Positions 1 to 8,866 of a stretch of 64,000 nt of DNA are shown here, in pieces. The stretch lies in assembly GCA_958296225.1 (NCBI GenBank), contig OY282456.1, positions 1,364,001-1,428,000 on the forward strand. Reading direction: 5' to 3'. The position numbers and the translations under genes are program-made. The DNA comes from an uncultured Dehalococcoidia bacterium (GTDB lineage Bacteria > Chloroflexota > Dehalococcoidia > Lucifugimonadales > UBA3495). The first letter of the stretch is position 1. Every line of letters begins with the position of its first letter. Under the pieces are notes generated by a model, which saw only the letters and a program-made list of their open reading frames with translations, was not told where the DNA came from and made no database searches.

Positions 1-590
1 ATCATCCGCTCCACGGAGTATTCCACTTTGCGGACGGGGTTGTAGATGGCGTCCACCGGGAGCACGCCCACGGGCAGGCCGGCCATGCTGTCGCCCTGGG
101 AAACTTGCTGGTAGCCCTTGCCGGATTCCACGTTGAACTCGATGGAGAGGCCCACGTCGGGGTTGTCCAGGGTTGCCAGGTGCAGTTCCGGGTTGACAAT
201 CTGGTAGTCGCTGGCGGTGGCGATGTCGCCGGCGCAGACCCGGCCCTCGCCGGCTACGTCCAGACGCATCTTGCCGGTGCGCTTGGTGAGGGCGTGGATG
301 CGGATGCGTTTGACGCTGAGGAGAAGGTCCATCACCTCTTCCTTGACGCCGGGGATAACGGTGTATTCGTGGGGCACGCCGTCGATTTTGACCCAGGTAA
401 TGGCGGTGCCCTGGATGGAGCTGAGGAGCAGGCGGCGCAGCGGGTTGCCCACCGTAGTGGCGAATCCGCGTTCCAGCGGTTCCAGAGCGACGGAGGCGTA
501 GGTATCGGTGCTTTCCAGCACCCGGATGGCCGGGGCGGGAATTTCCGGTTCGGGGTCCCGCATAGGCGGGAGAATCTGGGGGTTTAGCAT
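1..590 (-). CDS. rpoA: RNA polymerase subunit alpha (partial, 3' end outside window)
   Basis: Alpha subunit of RNA polymerase, which dimerises to nucleate assembly of the core enzyme. The N-terminal domain is visible: FATTVGNPLRRLLLSSIQG near residue 43 is the hallmark alpha-NTD dimerisation helix, followed by VKIDGVPHEY and the DLLLSVK segment. About 196 residues are present; the rest, including the C-terminal domain, lies beyond the left edge. The start at 590 is the only ATG that keeps the short leader before the conserved core. It lies 8 bp after rpsD, so it is the last visible gene of the ribosomal cluster and probably shares its transcript, as in the alpha operon of many bacteria. Confidence 0.95.
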   Translation of the reverse strand, partial: MLNPQILPPMRDPEPEIPAPAIRVLESTDTYASVALEPLERGFATTVGNPLRRLLLSSIQGTAITWVKIDGVPHEYTVIPGVKEEVMDLLLSVKRIRIHALTKRTGKMRLDVAGEGRVCAGDIATASDYQIVNPELHLATLDNPDVGLSIEFNVESGKGYQQVSQGDSMAGLPVGVLPVDAIYNPVRKVEYSVERM

Positions 591-598
591 TCAGTTGC

Positions 599-1225
599 CT
601 ACCTCGAGTAGTACTCTACGATGAGGCGGGAGTTGATGGATTCGGGCAGTTCGTTGTCGGGCGGCATGGAAATTACCTGGCCTTCCATCTGGGTCAGGTC
701 CAGAGTGAGCCAGCTGGGGAGGGTGCGCTTGGGCAGGCCGTCGGTGCGGTCGGCGAAGAACTCCCGGCGGCGGGAAGTCGCCGTCCAGGCGATGGTCTGG
801 CCCGGCTTGACCAGGAAGGACGGGATGTCGGTCTTGCGTTCGTTGACGGTGAAATGGCCGTGCTGCACCATCTGGCGGGCCTGCTTGCGGGAGTCGGCGA
901 AACCGAACAGATAAATAACGTTGTCCAGCCGCCGCTCCAGCGTCCGCAGCAGGTTGTTGCCGGAGATGCCGGGGGTGTTGAAAGCGTCGGTCATGTACTT
1001 GCGGAACTGGTTTTCCATCACGCCGTACATCTGGCGGGCCTTCTGCTTTTCCCGCAGGTGGACGCCGTAGTCGGAGACGCGACGCCGGCGGGTGCCGCCG
1101 CCGCCCGGCGGAATGTGGCGTCGCTCAATGGCGCAGCGCGGCGAAAAGCAGCGGTCGCCTTTCAGGAAGAGCTTTTCTCCGGCGCGCCGGCAGAGGCGGC
1201 AGGAGGGTCCGGTGTATCTGCCCAT
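599..1225 (-). CDS. rpsD: 30S ribosomal protein S4
   Basis: Primary 16S rRNA binding protein, 208 residues, the usual length for S4. It opens with MGRYTGPSCRLCRRAGEKL; the CRLC pair and the following CFSPRCAIERR give a C-x2-C...C-x-x-x-C pattern, so this is a zinc-binding (C+) S4. The S4 RNA-binding domain LERRLDNVIYLFGFA is near residue 95. It lies between rpsK and rpoA with short gaps, the standard alpha-operon order. S4 represses this operon in Escherichia coli; no leader structure was identified here. Confidence 0.97.
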   Translation of the reverse strand: MGRYTGPSCRLCRRAGEKLFLKGDRCFSPRCAIERRHIPPGGGGTRRRRVSDYGVHLREKQKARQMYGVMENQFRKYMTDAFNTPGISGNNLLRTLERRLDNVIYLFGFADSRKQARQMVQHGHFTVNERKTDIPSFLVKPGQTIAWTATSRRREFFADRTDGLPKRTLPSWLTLDLTQMEGQVISMPPDNELPESINSRLIVEYYSR

Positions 1226-1266
1226 AGTAGTCTATCCGTTTCGTGGTGTGAGGTTGGCGTTGGGGC

Positions 1267-1650
1267 TTACACCCGGCGGCGTTTGGGAGGGCGCACGCCA
1301 TTGTGAGGAATGGGCGTAACGTCCCGGATGCTGTTGACGTTGAGGCCGGCGCCTTGCAGGGCGCGGATGGCCGGTTCCCGGCCGGAACCCGGCCCCTTGA
1401 TGTACACGTCGATGTTGCGCATACCCATATCGACGCCACGGCGGGCGGCCTGCTCGGCGGCGCGCTGGGCGGCGAAAGCGGTGCCTTTGCGGGAGCCGCG
1501 AAACCCGGCGGTGCCGGAGCTGGTCGAAGCCACCACGTTTCCGTCCGGGTCGGTGAGGCTGACCAGGGTATTGTTGAAGGTCGAGTAAATGTAGGCGCGG
1601 CCCTGGGGTATGGAGCGGCGCTCGCGGCGGCGGGTACGGGGTCGGGGCAT
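1267..1650 (-). CDS. rpsK: 30S ribosomal protein S11
   Basis: Small-subunit platform protein, 127 residues, normal length. The body shows the typical [15 protein letters not shown] segment and the C-terminal [14 protein letters not shown] tail (here [10 protein letters not shown]). The N-terminus is a short basic stretch, [10 protein letters not shown]. It sits 38 bp after rpsM and 41 bp before rpsD in the cluster. Confidence 0.97.
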   Translation of the reverse strand: MPRPRTRRRERRSIPQGRAYIYSTFNNTLVSLTDPDGNVVASTSSGTAGFRGSRKGTAFAAQRAAEQAARRGVDMGMRNIDVYIKGPGSGREPAIRALQGAGLNVNSIRDVTPIPHNGVRPPKRRRV

Positions 1651-1688
1651 ATGTTACCTCGCTAGCGGTGTTGCCTGCGGGCGGCGGA

Positions 1689-2081
1689 TTACTTCTTGCC
1701 GCCGGTGCGACGGCCGCGGCCGGCGACGGTGCGGCGCGCGCCCTTGCGGGAGCGGGCGTTGGTGCGGGTGCGCTGGCCGTGGACGGGCAGGTTGCGGCGA
1801 TGTCGCAGGCCGCGGTAACTGCCAATGTCAATGAGCCGGCGGATGTTCTCGTTGTTCTCCCGGCGCAGGTCGCCTTCGGTGATGTAGTCCTGGTCAACGA
1901 TGACGCGGATGCGGTCAACCTGCTCTTCGGAGAGTTCGTTCATGCGCGGGGGCATATCCATATCCAGGTTGGCCTTGCCCACGATTTCAATGGCCTTGGT
2001 GGGGCCAATCCCGTAGATGCTGCGCAGTGCGACGTGGGCGCGCTTGCGGTCGGGTACGTCAACTCCGGCGATGCGAACCAT
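1689..2081 (-). CDS. rpsM: 30S ribosomal protein S13
   Basis: Head protein of the 30S subunit that contacts the P-site tRNA and the 50S subunit (bridge B1). The 130 residues begin MVRIAGVDVPDRKR and contain the H2TH region YGIGPTKAIEIV. The C-terminus is the usual long basic tail, RTRTNARSRKGARR. It follows rpmJ, as in the alpha operon. Confidence 0.97.
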   Translation of the reverse strand: MVRIAGVDVPDRKRAHVALRSIYGIGPTKAIEIVGKANLDMDMPPRMNELSEEQVDRIRVIVDQDYITEGDLRRENNENIRRLIDIGSYRGLRHRRNLPVHGQRTRTNARSRKGARRTVAGRGRRTGGKK

Positions 2082-2150
2082 AGCGATGCTCCTGTTAGTG
2101 GATGCTGCGATGCGGCGGGCGGGCAGGCCCGGCCGCTTTGCCGGGGCCGG

Positions 2151-2264
2151 TCAGCCCTGGCGCTGGGCGTGTTTGCTGTTGACGCAGATAATGCGTACCC
2201 GGCGCTTGCGCCGGATGACCCGGCAACGGTCACAGCGTGGTTTAACGGATGCGGATACTTTCAT
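2151..2264 (-). CDS. rpmJ: 50S ribosomal protein L36
   Basis: A 37-residue ribosomal protein. The translation reads [19 protein letters not shown], then [19 protein letters not shown], ending in TGA. The C-x2-C...C-x4-H set is the zinc ribbon of C+ type L36. It sits between infA (36 bp gap) and rpsM (69 bp gap), exactly where rpmJ is expected. It is easily missed because of its size. Confidence 0.95.
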   Translation of the reverse strand: MKVSASVKPRCDRCRVIRRKRRVRIICVNSKHAQRQG

Positions 2265-2300
2265 CAGTGGTCTCCGGCAGTGGGATTCGCCGCGCGGTCG

Positions 2301-2519
2301 CTACTTAAAGCGATAGGTGATGCGGCCTCGGCTCAGGTCGTAGGGGGACAGTTCCACCAGCACCCGGTCGCCGGGAAGCACGCGGATGAAGTGCATCCGA
2401 ATCTTGCCGGAGATATGGGCCAGCACCTGGTGGTCGTTGGGCAGTTCCACGCGGAACATACCGTTGGGCAGGGCTTCAGTTACCTGAGCCTCAACTTCGA
2501 TTGCTTCTTTTTTTGCCAT
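2301..2519 (-). CDS. infA: Translation initiation factor IF-1
   Basis: An OB-fold factor of 72 residues that occupies the ribosomal A site during initiation. The core [19 protein letters not shown] and [16 protein letters not shown] are unmistakable, and the protein ends in GRITYRFK. The start at 2519 gives the normal family length. It lies between map and rpmJ, the common map-infA-rpmJ arrangement outside Proteobacteria. Confidence 0.97.
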   Translation of the reverse strand: MAKKEAIEVEAQVTEALPNGMFRVELPNDHQVLAHISGKIRMHFIRVLPGDRVLVELSPYDLSRGRITYRFK

Positions 2520-2588
2520 AAATCAGCCTGCTTTCGCCGTGGCCCGGCGGTTGGTTCGGCCACCGGCGGAGTGTGAAAAGGTTAAAGG

Positions 2589-3398
2589 TTAGTCGTGAGC
2601 GGTCAGGATTTTCGGGCCGTCTTTGGTTATGGCCAGCGTATGCTCAAAATGGGCGGACAGCGCGCCGTCGGCGGTTACCACGGTCCAGTCGTCGTCCAGT
2701 ATGGTGGTGGCCTCGGTGCCCAGGTTCAGCATAGGTTCGATGCAAATGCACATTCCGGGCCGGAGCAGGACGCCTTTGCCGGGTTCGCCGTAGTTGGGAA
2801 CCTGGGGGTCTTCGTGGAGATGCCGGCCCACGCCGTGGCCCACGAACTGCCGCACCACGCCGTAGCCGCGGGCGACGGCGTATCCCTCAACTGCCGCGCC
2901 GATGTCGCCGATGCGCTTGCCCGGCTGGGCGGCGGCGATGCCGGCATAGAGGCTGGCTTCGGTGTCAGCCATCAGTTGCCGGGCAGCGTCGCTGACCGTG
3001 CCGACGGCCACCGAGATGGCGGCGTCGCCGATAAAGCCGTCGATCGTGGCGCCCACGTCCATTTTGATGATGTCGCCTTCCTTGAGCGCCCGCTTGCCGG
3101 GGATGCCGTGCACGATTTCCTCGTTGACGGAGGCGCAGATGGCCGCCGGGAAACCGTGGTAGCCCATAAAGGTTGGCACTGCCCCGAAACTGCGAATGTT
3201 CCGGTCGGCGATACGGTTCAGCTCGCCGGTAGTGATGCCGGGTTCAACCGACTTCTTGAGCAACGTCAGCGTGTCGCCCACAATGGCGCCGGCGCGCTCC
3301 ATCGCCGCCAGTTCGCGGCGGGACTTGATAGTTACGCCCCCGGTGTAGGATGTGGGGGAGTTGGAGGCGGTTTTCCGTTTGGTCTGTCGTTCCACCAT
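2589..3398 (-). CDS. map: Methionine aminopeptidase, type I
   Basis: Removes the initiator methionine from nascent proteins. The metal-binding set is visible: two Asp in MDVGATIDGFIGDAA, His in GHGVGRHLHEDP, Glu in CIEPML and Glu in FEHTLAI. The reading frame stays open upstream to 3575, but that would overlap adk by about 150 bp. The ATG at 3398, 25 bp after the adk stop, fits the operon and gives 269 residues. About 25 residues precede the usual IKSRRELAAMERAG start, a little longer than the minimal enzyme. Confidence 0.95.
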   Translation of the reverse strand: MVERQTKRKTASNSPTSYTGGVTIKSRRELAAMERAGAIVGDTLTLLKKSVEPGITTGELNRIADRNIRSFGAVPTFMGYHGFPAAICASVNEEIVHGIPGKRALKEGDIIKMDVGATIDGFIGDAAISVAVGTVSDAARQLMADTEASLYAGIAAAQPGKRIGDIGAAVEGYAVARGYGVVRQFVGHGVGRHLHEDPQVPNYGEPGKGVLLRPGMCICIEPMLNLGTEATTILDDDWTVVTADGALSAHFEHTLAITKDGPKILTAHD

Positions 3399-3423
3399 TA
3401 TGATTATACTCTCAATGCCGGCG

Positions 3424-4113
3424 TTATGGAAACACCTCATCGGCGTTCCCTTCCAAAGCCCGCAGCACGGACTCGTTGACTGTTGCAACCGCGCCTTCTC
3501 CCGGAACGTTGGCCAGCAGCCCGCGCGCCGCGTAGAAATCCAGCACCGGCGCGGTTTCCTGGTGGTACACCGCAATGCGGTTGGCGACGGCCTCTGACGT
3601 ATCGTCGTCCCGCTGGTAGATGTCGCCCCCGTCGGGACAATCCGCGCATCCTTCCGGCGGCGCGCCGGTGGCGGCGTCGCGGGTGTAGGGACGCTGGCAA
3701 ACGCGGCAGATGTAGCGATTGCTGAGGCGGCGAATCAGTTCGTCGTCGGCTACCCGTATGTGAATCACCCGGTCAATCTGCTGTCCCCGTTCGTGCAGCG
3801 CCGATTCCAGCGCCTGGGCCTGGCCGGTGTTGCGGGGGAACCCGTCGAGCATAAATCCGTCGGCATCCGCAATCTGGCCGATGCGGTCAATCACCATGCC
3901 GATGGTAATTGCGTCGGGAACCAGCGCGCCGCGGTTCATATAGCCGCGGGCCAACTCGCCCAGCTCGGTGCCGTTGGACAAGTGGTGCCGGAACAGGTCG
4001 CCGGAGCTGACGTGTTCCACTCCCAGCCGTTCTTTGAGCAATTGGGCCTGGGTGCCTTTGCCCGCTCCGGGCGGGCCGAACAGCACCAGTTTGAGGCCGG
4101 TCGGCATAGTCAT
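3424..4113 (-). CDS. adk: Adenylate kinase
   Basis: Interconverts ATP plus AMP and two ADP. The P-loop GPPGAGKGT is at residues 13-21 and the DGFPRN motif follows. The LID carries CRVC and later CADC, a four-cysteine zinc site. The long LID insert makes the protein 229 residues, so this is a long-form zinc-binding enzyme. The start ATG overlaps the secY stop as ATGA (4110-4113), indicating translational coupling; a second ATG two codons in is an alternative start. The secY-adk-map order is classical for the spc/alpha junction. Confidence 0.96.
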   Translation of the reverse strand: MTMPTGLKLVLFGPPGAGKGTQAQLLKERLGVEHVSSGDLFRHHLSNGTELGELARGYMNRGALVPDAITIGMVIDRIGQIADADGFMLDGFPRNTGQAQALESALHERGQQIDRVIHIRVADDELIRRLSNRYICRVCQRPYTRDAATGAPPEGCADCPDGGDIYQRDDDTSEAVANRIAVYHQETAPVLDFYAARGLLANVPGEGAVATVNESVLRALEGNADEVFP

Positions 4114-5441
4114 CGCAAGAATCCTTCGTAGTTTCGCATCATCAGCTGCGCCTCCAGCTGCCGCAGCGTGTCCAGGCCTACGCCCACCATGATGAGCAGG
4201 CTGGTGCTGCTGAGGGCGATGGCCTCCACGTTGGTGACCAGCGAGGCCAGGTAAGGCACGATGGCGATGAATCCCAGGAACAGCGCGCCGCCCATGGTCA
4301 GGCGGATGATGACCCGGTTCAGATAGTCCTGCGTGGGCCGGCCGGGGCGGATGCCCAACACGAACCCGCCGTTGCGCTGCAAGTTTTCGGCGATGTTCTG
4401 CTGCTGAAAAACCACCAGCGTATAGAAGAAGGTGAACGCCACCACCAGGAAGAAGGCCAGCACCCAGTAAATCGGCCCGCTGGGGCTGAGGGCGGCCTGC
4501 AGGCTGCCCGCCAGGTTGCCGATAAACCCGCCCGCCGAACTCAGGTATTGGGCGACAGTGCCGGGCAGAATCACGATGGAAAAGGCGAAAATCAGCGGAA
4601 TCATACCGGCGGAGTTGATGCGCAGCGGTATGTAGGTGGAGCCGGATTGCCGGTACATCTGCCCGCCCCGGAAAATGCTGCGTCCGTACTGCACCGGAAT
4701 CCGGCGGTGCGCCTCGTTGAACACTACGATGAGGGCGATGATGAGCAGGCCGATAAGGGCGAAGAAGAAAATGCCGATGATGTTGTCCCGGTCGAGGAAC
4801 CCGGTAGCCAGCAGACCGGGGAAACCGACGACGATGCCGGCGAAGATAATCAGCGAGATGCCGTTGCCGATGCCCCGCTCCGTAATCAGTTCGCCCAGCC
4901 ATACCAGGAACATGGTGCCGGCGGTCATCGACATAATGGCGGCGATGGTGGGCAGCAGGGCCGGGCCGGTAAAGCCAACGTTGTCCAGCACGTTGGCCTG
5001 CTGCAACAGCACCAGTTGGGCGAATGCCTGGGCAATGGCGATGGGCACCGTCCCCCAGTGGGTGATGCGGTTCATCTTGATGCGCCCGGCTTCGCCTTCG
5101 CGGGACAGGTTTTGCAGCGTCGGAATCACCGGCGTGAGCAACTGCATAATGATTGACGCGGTGATGTAGGGGAACACGCCCAGGGCGACGATGCTCATTC
5201 GCCGCAAGGCCCCGCCGGAGAACAAATCCAGGAAGCCGAGCAGCTGGTTGTTGCTGAACAGCTGGTCCAGCGCGCCCGGGTCCAGGCCCGGTATGGGGAT
5301 ATGGGCGACCAGGCGGTAAAGCGCCAGCATCCCCAGGGTGAACAGGATTTTTGCCCGCAGGTCGGGCAGGCTGAAAGCGTCAATGGCGGCCTGCACCAGC
5401 CGGGGCCAGCGGCCGCCTCCCTGCACCTCTGACTGAATCAT
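4110..5441 (-). CDS. secY: Preprotein translocase subunit SecY
   Basis: Channel-forming subunit of the Sec translocon, 443 residues with the expected ten hydrophobic segments. Diagnostic stretches include IPGLDPGALDQLF, SGGALRRMSIVALGVFPYI (plug and TM2 region) and EAHRRIPVQYGR in the cytosolic loop. It ends in TGA, which overlaps the adk start. It lies directly after rplO, as in nearly all bacteria. Confidence 0.97.
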   Translation of the reverse strand: MIQSEVQGGGRWPRLVQAAIDAFSLPDLRAKILFTLGMLALYRLVAHIPIPGLDPGALDQLFSNNQLLGFLDLFSGGALRRMSIVALGVFPYITASIIMQLLTPVIPTLQNLSREGEAGRIKMNRITHWGTVPIAIAQAFAQLVLLQQANVLDNVGFTGPALLPTIAAIMSMTAGTMFLVWLGELITERGIGNGISLIIFAGIVVGFPGLLATGFLDRDNIIGIFFFALIGLLIIALIVVFNEAHRRIPVQYGRSIFRGGQMYRQSGSTYIPLRINSAGMIPLIFAFSIVILPGTVAQYLSSAGGFIGNLAGSLQAALSPSGPIYWVLAFFLVVAFTFFYTLVVFQQQNIAENLQRNGGFVLGIRPGRPTQDYLNRVIIRLTMGGALFLGFIAIVPYLASLVTNVEAIALSSTSLLIMVGVGLDTLRQLEAQLMMRNYEGFLR

Positions 5442-5480
5442 GGCTTGCCGCGCCTCACCTGCACCGACCGCATCACCGGG

Positions 5481-5927
5481 CTAAAGCTCTTCAATGGAAC
5501 CGCCGGCGGCTTCAATCTTGGCCCGCGCCGATGCGGTGAACTTGTGGGCCGCCACGGTCAGCGGGTGTCCCAATTCGCCGTCGCCCACCACTTTCACCGG
5601 TCGGCGCGCGCGCCGGATGATGCCCAACTGGTGCAGCATTTCCGGCGTTACTCGCGTGTCCGCGGCAAACCGCTCCTGCAACGTGTTGATGTCAACCAGC
5701 GCGTAGTAGGTCTTGTAGCGGTTGTTGAACCCCCGCTTCATAGGGAGACCCTTGATGAGCGGCATCTGCCCGCCCTCAAAGCCGGGACGCAGGCCCGGGC
5801 CGGAGCGGGATTTTTGACCCTTCATGCCGCGCCCGGCGTAGCTGCCGCCGCCGGCGGAATCGCCACGGCCCACCCGCTTGCGGTTGCGGCGGGCGCCTTG
5901 GGGCGGCGAGATTTCGTGCTCCATCAT
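5481..5927 (-). CDS. rplO: 50S ribosomal protein L15
   Basis: Late-assembly 23S rRNA-binding protein, 148 residues. The N-terminal Gly/Arg-rich extension shows RKRVGRGDSAGGGSYAGRG and KGQKSRSGPGLRPGFEGGQ, the L15 signature. It precedes secY with a 39 bp gap and follows rpmD. Confidence 0.97.
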   Translation of the reverse strand: MMEHEISPPQGARRNRKRVGRGDSAGGGSYAGRGMKGQKSRSGPGLRPGFEGGQMPLIKGLPMKRGFNNRYKTYYALVDINTLQERFAADTRVTPEMLHQLGIIRRARRPVKVVGDGELGHPLTVAAHKFTASARAKIEAAGGSIEEL

Positions 5928-5964
5928 AGTTGCCAGTAGCTCCGTTATGGACTCGGTTCAATCA

Positions 5965-6147
5965 TCATTCGACGGGTTCCACCACCACCAGGTGCTGAAC
6001 CTTGTTGACCATGCCCAGGATGGTGGGGCTGTCTTCGTGGACCACCGAGTGGTTCAACCGCTTGAGGCCCAGGGATTGGACGATTCGCTTCTGGTAGGAC
6101 GGCCGCCCGATGCAGCTTTTCTTCCAGGTGATTTTGATTTGCGCCAT
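5965..6147 (-). CDS. rpmD: 50S ribosomal protein L30
   Basis: Small 50S protein of 60 residues starting [11 protein letters not shown] and containing [16 protein letters not shown], the L30 signature. An upstream in-frame ATG at 6159 would add four residues; the inner start matches the family better. It sits between rpsE and rplO, the standard spc order. Confidence 0.95.
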   Translation of the reverse strand: MAQIKITWKKSCIGRPSYQKRIVQSLGLKRLNHSVVHEDSPTILGMVNKVQHLVVVEPVE

Positions 6148-6165
6148 TGTGATTCGCACCTGTGG

Positions 6166-6996
6166 TTAGGCTGATTCGCCGGTGTCCCCGGCAGGGGGGT
6201 CTGCAACGCCGGCGGGCGGAGTGTCCTCGGCAGTCGCTGCGGGAGTGGCGTCGGGTTCTACTGCGGCCGGCTCGGCGGCCGGTTCGGGCGTTGCCGGTCG
6301 GGCGGGCGGCGGAGTGGCGGCGGCGGGCGCTGCTGGCGACGTTCCGTTGGTCGCCGGCGCTACGGTTCCCAGACGGGCCGCCCGTTCCGTTTCGGGGTCG
6401 CGCAACTGGCCGAGGGCTTCCAGAGTGGCCTGCACGATGTTGATGGGGTTGCGGGAACCCAGGGACTTGCCCACCACGTCCTGCACGCCGCCCAGCTCCA
6501 GCATGGCCCGCATTGCGCCGGCGGCGATGATGCCGGTGCCCAGCGGAGCGGGCTTGATGATGACGATGGACGCGCCTTTCCGCACCGAAATCTCGTGGGG
6601 GATGGTGCTGCCCTTAATAGGAATGTTGATGGTGCTGCGCCGGGCGACGGCGGTTCCTTTACGAACGGCGTCGGGAATCGCCAGGGCTTTGCCCATGCCG
6701 ACGCCAACTCGTCCCTGGCCGTCGCCCACGACCACCAGGGCGTTGAACCGGAGCCGGCGTCCGCCCTTGACGACTTTGGCGATGCGGCGGGTGTGAACCA
6801 CCCGTTCGCTCATGCCGCCGCTGTCGTCTTCGCGCGGCCGCTGTTCCCGGTCGCGGCCACGACCGCCACGGCCACCGCGACGCTCGCCGCCACCCTCGCC
6901 ACCTCGGTTGCCGGGGGCATTTCCCCGGTTACCGGGGCCACCTCCCCGGTTGCCGGGGCCGCCTCTTGCTCCTCTGCGGGATGCTGGAGATACCAT
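6166..6996 (-). CDS. rpsE: 30S ribosomal protein S5 with low-complexity extensions at both ends
   Basis: Decoding-accuracy protein of the 30S subunit. At 276 residues it is about 110 longer than typical S5. The conserved core runs from about residue 62 to 215 and includes VVHTRRIAKVVKGGRR and the double-stranded RNA-binding segment. Before it lies a Gly/Arg/Asn-rich tract with PGNRG repeats and RGGRGGRGRDRE; after it comes an Ala/Pro-rich tail of some 60 residues. There is an internal ATG right before the core (MSERVVHTRR), so translation from there is possible. The outer ATG at 6996 overlaps the rplR stop as TGATG, which favours the long form. Confidence 0.93.
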   Translation of the reverse strand: MVSPASRRGARGGPGNRGGGPGNRGNAPGNRGGEGGGERRGGRGGRGRDREQRPREDDSGGMSERVVHTRRIAKVVKGGRRLRFNALVVVGDGQGRVGVGMGKALAIPDAVRKGTAVARRSTINIPIKGSTIPHEISVRKGASIVIIKPAPLGTGIIAAGAMRAMLELGGVQDVVGKSLGSRNPINIVQATLEALGQLRDPETERAARLGTVAPATNGTSPAAPAAATPPPARPATPEPAAEPAAVEPDATPAATAEDTPPAGVADPPAGDTGESA

Positions 6997-7355
6997 CAGA
7001 AAACAAGCCCTCCTTCGCGGGCGGCGTCGGCCAGGGCCTTGACCCGGCCGTGGAACCGATAGCCGCCACGGTCGAATACGACGGTAGTGACGCCGGCGGC
7101 GATGGCCCGTTCGGCCACCAGTTTGCCAACGGCTACCGACGCCGCCGTTTTGGGCGTGACCGCTTCGGGGCCGAGTTCCCGGCTGGACGCATAGGCCACC
7201 GTGTGGCCGCGGGCATCGTCAATCACCTGGGCATAGATGCTTTTCAGGCTGCGAAATACGCAGAGGCGGGGCCGCTGGGCGGTTCCGCTGACCTTGTTCC
7301 GCACTCGCCGGTGACGGACGACGCGCAGTTTTCGGGAGTCTTTATCGCGTGGCAT
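6996..7355 (-). CDS. rplR: 50S ribosomal protein L18
   Basis: 5S rRNA-binding protein, 119 residues. It opens [19 protein letters not shown] and shows [20 protein letters not shown], the core strand that packs on 5S rRNA. It ends AREGGLVF. Its TGA stop overlaps the rpsE start. A 93 bp gap containing a palindromic repeat separates it from rplF upstream. Confidence 0.97.
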   Translation of the reverse strand: MPRDKDSRKLRVVRHRRVRNKVSGTAQRPRLCVFRSLKSIYAQVIDDARGHTVAYASSRELGPEAVTPKTAASVAVGKLVAERAIAAGVTTVVFDRGGYRFHGRVKALADAAREGGLVF

Positions 7356-7384
7356 TGTCAGTTTGCTCTCAAGCTTTGGCTTTC

Positions 7385-7409
7385 GTCATTCCCGCGGAGG
7401 CGGGAATCC
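7385..7409. repeat. Palindromic REP-like repeat in the rplF-rplR gap
   Basis: The sequence reads ATTCCCGC, a four-base loop, then GCGGGAAT, a perfect 8-bp hairpin preceded by GTC. Closely related copies occur at 8831-8854, 11301-11324 (one mismatch) and 53882-53903. It interrupts an otherwise tight ribosomal cluster without a T-tract, so it is a mobile or REP-type repeat rather than a clear terminator. Confidence 0.8.
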
Positions 7410-7448
7410 AAATCCTTTCCATCCGGTCTATTGGTGCAAAGTGGGGCG

Positions 7449-8063
7449 CTAACCGGACCGCCGCGCGGCGGCCTTGCCGGGTTTGAGGCGCAGCACTTCG
7501 CCCTGGTAGCGGATGCCCTTCTCTTTATAGCGGTTAGGGGGGCGCACTTTCCGCACTTTCGCGGCGAGTTGGCCGACTTTTTGCTTGTCAGCGCCGCTGA
7601 TATGGACCCGGTTGTTGCCCTCCACCTGCATGGTCAGGCCGTCTTCGGGGAACACTGCCACGGTGTGGCTGTAACCGACGCTCAGGGTGATGCCGTCGCC
7701 GTTCTGCTGGACGCGATAGCCGACGCCCATCAGCTCCAGTGTCCGGCTGTACCCGTCGGTTACGCCGATGATGGCGTTGGCAATCAGCGAGCGGGTCAGG
7801 CCGTGCAGGGAGTGGTGGAACTTGCGCGCGGTGAGCCGTTCCACGACTACCGCCCCATCTTCAACCTTGACGTTGACTTCGGGGTGGTACTTCTGCGTAA
7901 CCGTGCCTCGCGGCCCGGTTACGATGATGCCGCCATAGCTGACTTCCACCTGCACGCCGTCCGGTATGGGGATGGGTTGGCGTCCGATGCGCGAGAGGGG
8001 GCGCTCGGTGGGGGGAACCCGTTGGGCGACACCCCCGCTGACGAGGACTTCATTACCAGACAT
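7449..8063 (-). CDS. rplF: 50S ribosomal protein L6
   Basis: Binds 23S rRNA near the sarcin-ricin loop. The core begins LSRIGRQPIPIPDGV and ends near PNRYKEKGIRYQGE, the L6 signature. The 204 residues include an N-terminal extra segment of about 22 residues. No start codon exists immediately before the usual core start, so the ATG at 8063 is needed. That start lies 11 bp inside rpsH, implying coupled translation. Confidence 0.96.
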   Translation of the reverse strand: MSGNEVLVSGGVAQRVPPTERPLSRIGRQPIPIPDGVQVEVSYGGIIVTGPRGTVTQKYHPEVNVKVEDGAVVVERLTARKFHHSLHGLTRSLIANAIIGVTDGYSRTLELMGVGYRVQQNGDGITLSVGYSHTVAVFPEDGLTMQVEGNNRVHISGADKQKVGQLAAKVRKVRPPNRYKEKGIRYQGEVLRLKPGKAAARRSG

Positions 8064-8451
8064 AGCAGACCAACTCTCCTCCGATTCCCTTGCGCCAGGC
8101 TTCGTAGCCGGTCATCATCCCCTGGGAGGTGGAGACGATGGCGATGCCCAACCCGCCGTACACCCGTGGAATCTCGCCGCGGCCAACGTGTACCCGCAGG
8201 CCGGGCTTGCTGATGCGCTTCAACCCGCGAATGGCGTTCCGGTTGTCGTCGCGATAGGCCAGATGCAGCCGCATCGTGGGGAACTTTTGATTCCGGGCCA
8301 GGTCCCAATCCCGAATGTAGCCCTGGGCCTTCAGGATGTCGGCGATGGCCGTCTTAATCTTGGACTGGGGCACCAGCACCGTTTGATGCCGCGCCTGGAT
8401 TGCATTGCGAATCCGAGTCAGCATATCGGCTACCGGGTCGTTAATCGGCAT
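8053..8451 (-). CDS. rpsH: 30S ribosomal protein S8
   Basis: Central-domain 16S rRNA-binding protein of 132 residues, normal length. It begins MPINDPVADMLTRIRNA and ends with STSQGMMTGYEAWRKGIGG, the conserved C-terminal STxxG...A region. It overlaps rplF by 11 bp. S8 is the spc-operon repressor in Escherichia coli; no binding site was sought here. Confidence 0.97.
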   Translation of the reverse strand: MPINDPVADMLTRIRNAIQARHQTVLVPQSKIKTAIADILKAQGYIRDWDLARNQKFPTMRLHLAYRDDNRNAIRGLKRISKPGLRVHVGRGEIPRVYGGLGIAIVSTSQGMMTGYEAWRKGIGGELVCYVW

Positions 8452-8499
8452 TGGGGCGTTGCTCCTTGTTACTTAATCACAATCTCAGCCTAGTCAGAC

Positions 8500-8805
8500 T
8501 CACAGGCTCGCCTTGCGGACGCCGGGCAGGAATCCTTCAAGAGCCATCTCCCGGAAGGAAATGCGCGACAGTCCAAAGTGGCGAATGTATCCTCGCGGCC
8601 GGCCCGTCGCGCCGTCCCGATTGCGGATGCGGTTGGGGTTGGCGTCGTGGGGCAGCAAGGCCAGCTTCTGACGGGCCTCGAAGCGCTGCCGTCCGGTGCG
8701 GGACATATCGCGAGCCTCCGCGAGCAGAGCGGCGCGCTGGGCGGCGTATTTGGCGACGGTTCGCCGGCGCCGTTCGTTTTTGACGATGGATGATTTCTTG
8801 GCCAA
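8500..8805 (-). CDS. rpsN: 30S ribosomal protein S14, zinc-independent type
   Basis: The 101-residue protein has the long (C-minus) S14 form: no cysteines, and the C-terminal TGRPRGYIRHFGLSRISFRE motif. It lies between rplE and rpsH. The short zinc-binding S14 often found at this locus in Gram-positive-type clusters is absent, so this cluster uses the zinc-free form even though its S4 and L36 keep zinc ligands. Confidence 0.96.
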   Translation of the reverse strand: MAKKSSIVKNERRRRTVAKYAAQRAALLAEARDMSRTGRQRFEARQKLALLPHDANPNRIRNRDGATGRPRGYIRHFGLSRISFREMALEGFLPGVRKASL

Positions 8806-8830
8806 GATTCCGTTCTCCGTTACTTGCTCG

Positions 8831-8854
8831 TCATTCCCGCGCCAGCGGGAATCC
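8831..8854. repeat. Palindromic REP-like repeat in the rplE-rpsN gap
   Basis: Second copy of the ATTCCCGC / GCGGGAAT hairpin with loop GCCA, preceded by GTC. It sits in the 61 bp gap between rplE and rpsN. There is no T-tract. Confidence 0.8.
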
Positions 8855-8866
8855 GGCGGCAGATTC

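Noticed and set aside
1668..2576. 302-codon plus-strand frame across rpsM, rpmJ and infA
   Set aside because: Antisense to three certain genes; amino-acid composition is typical of a GC-rich shadow frame.
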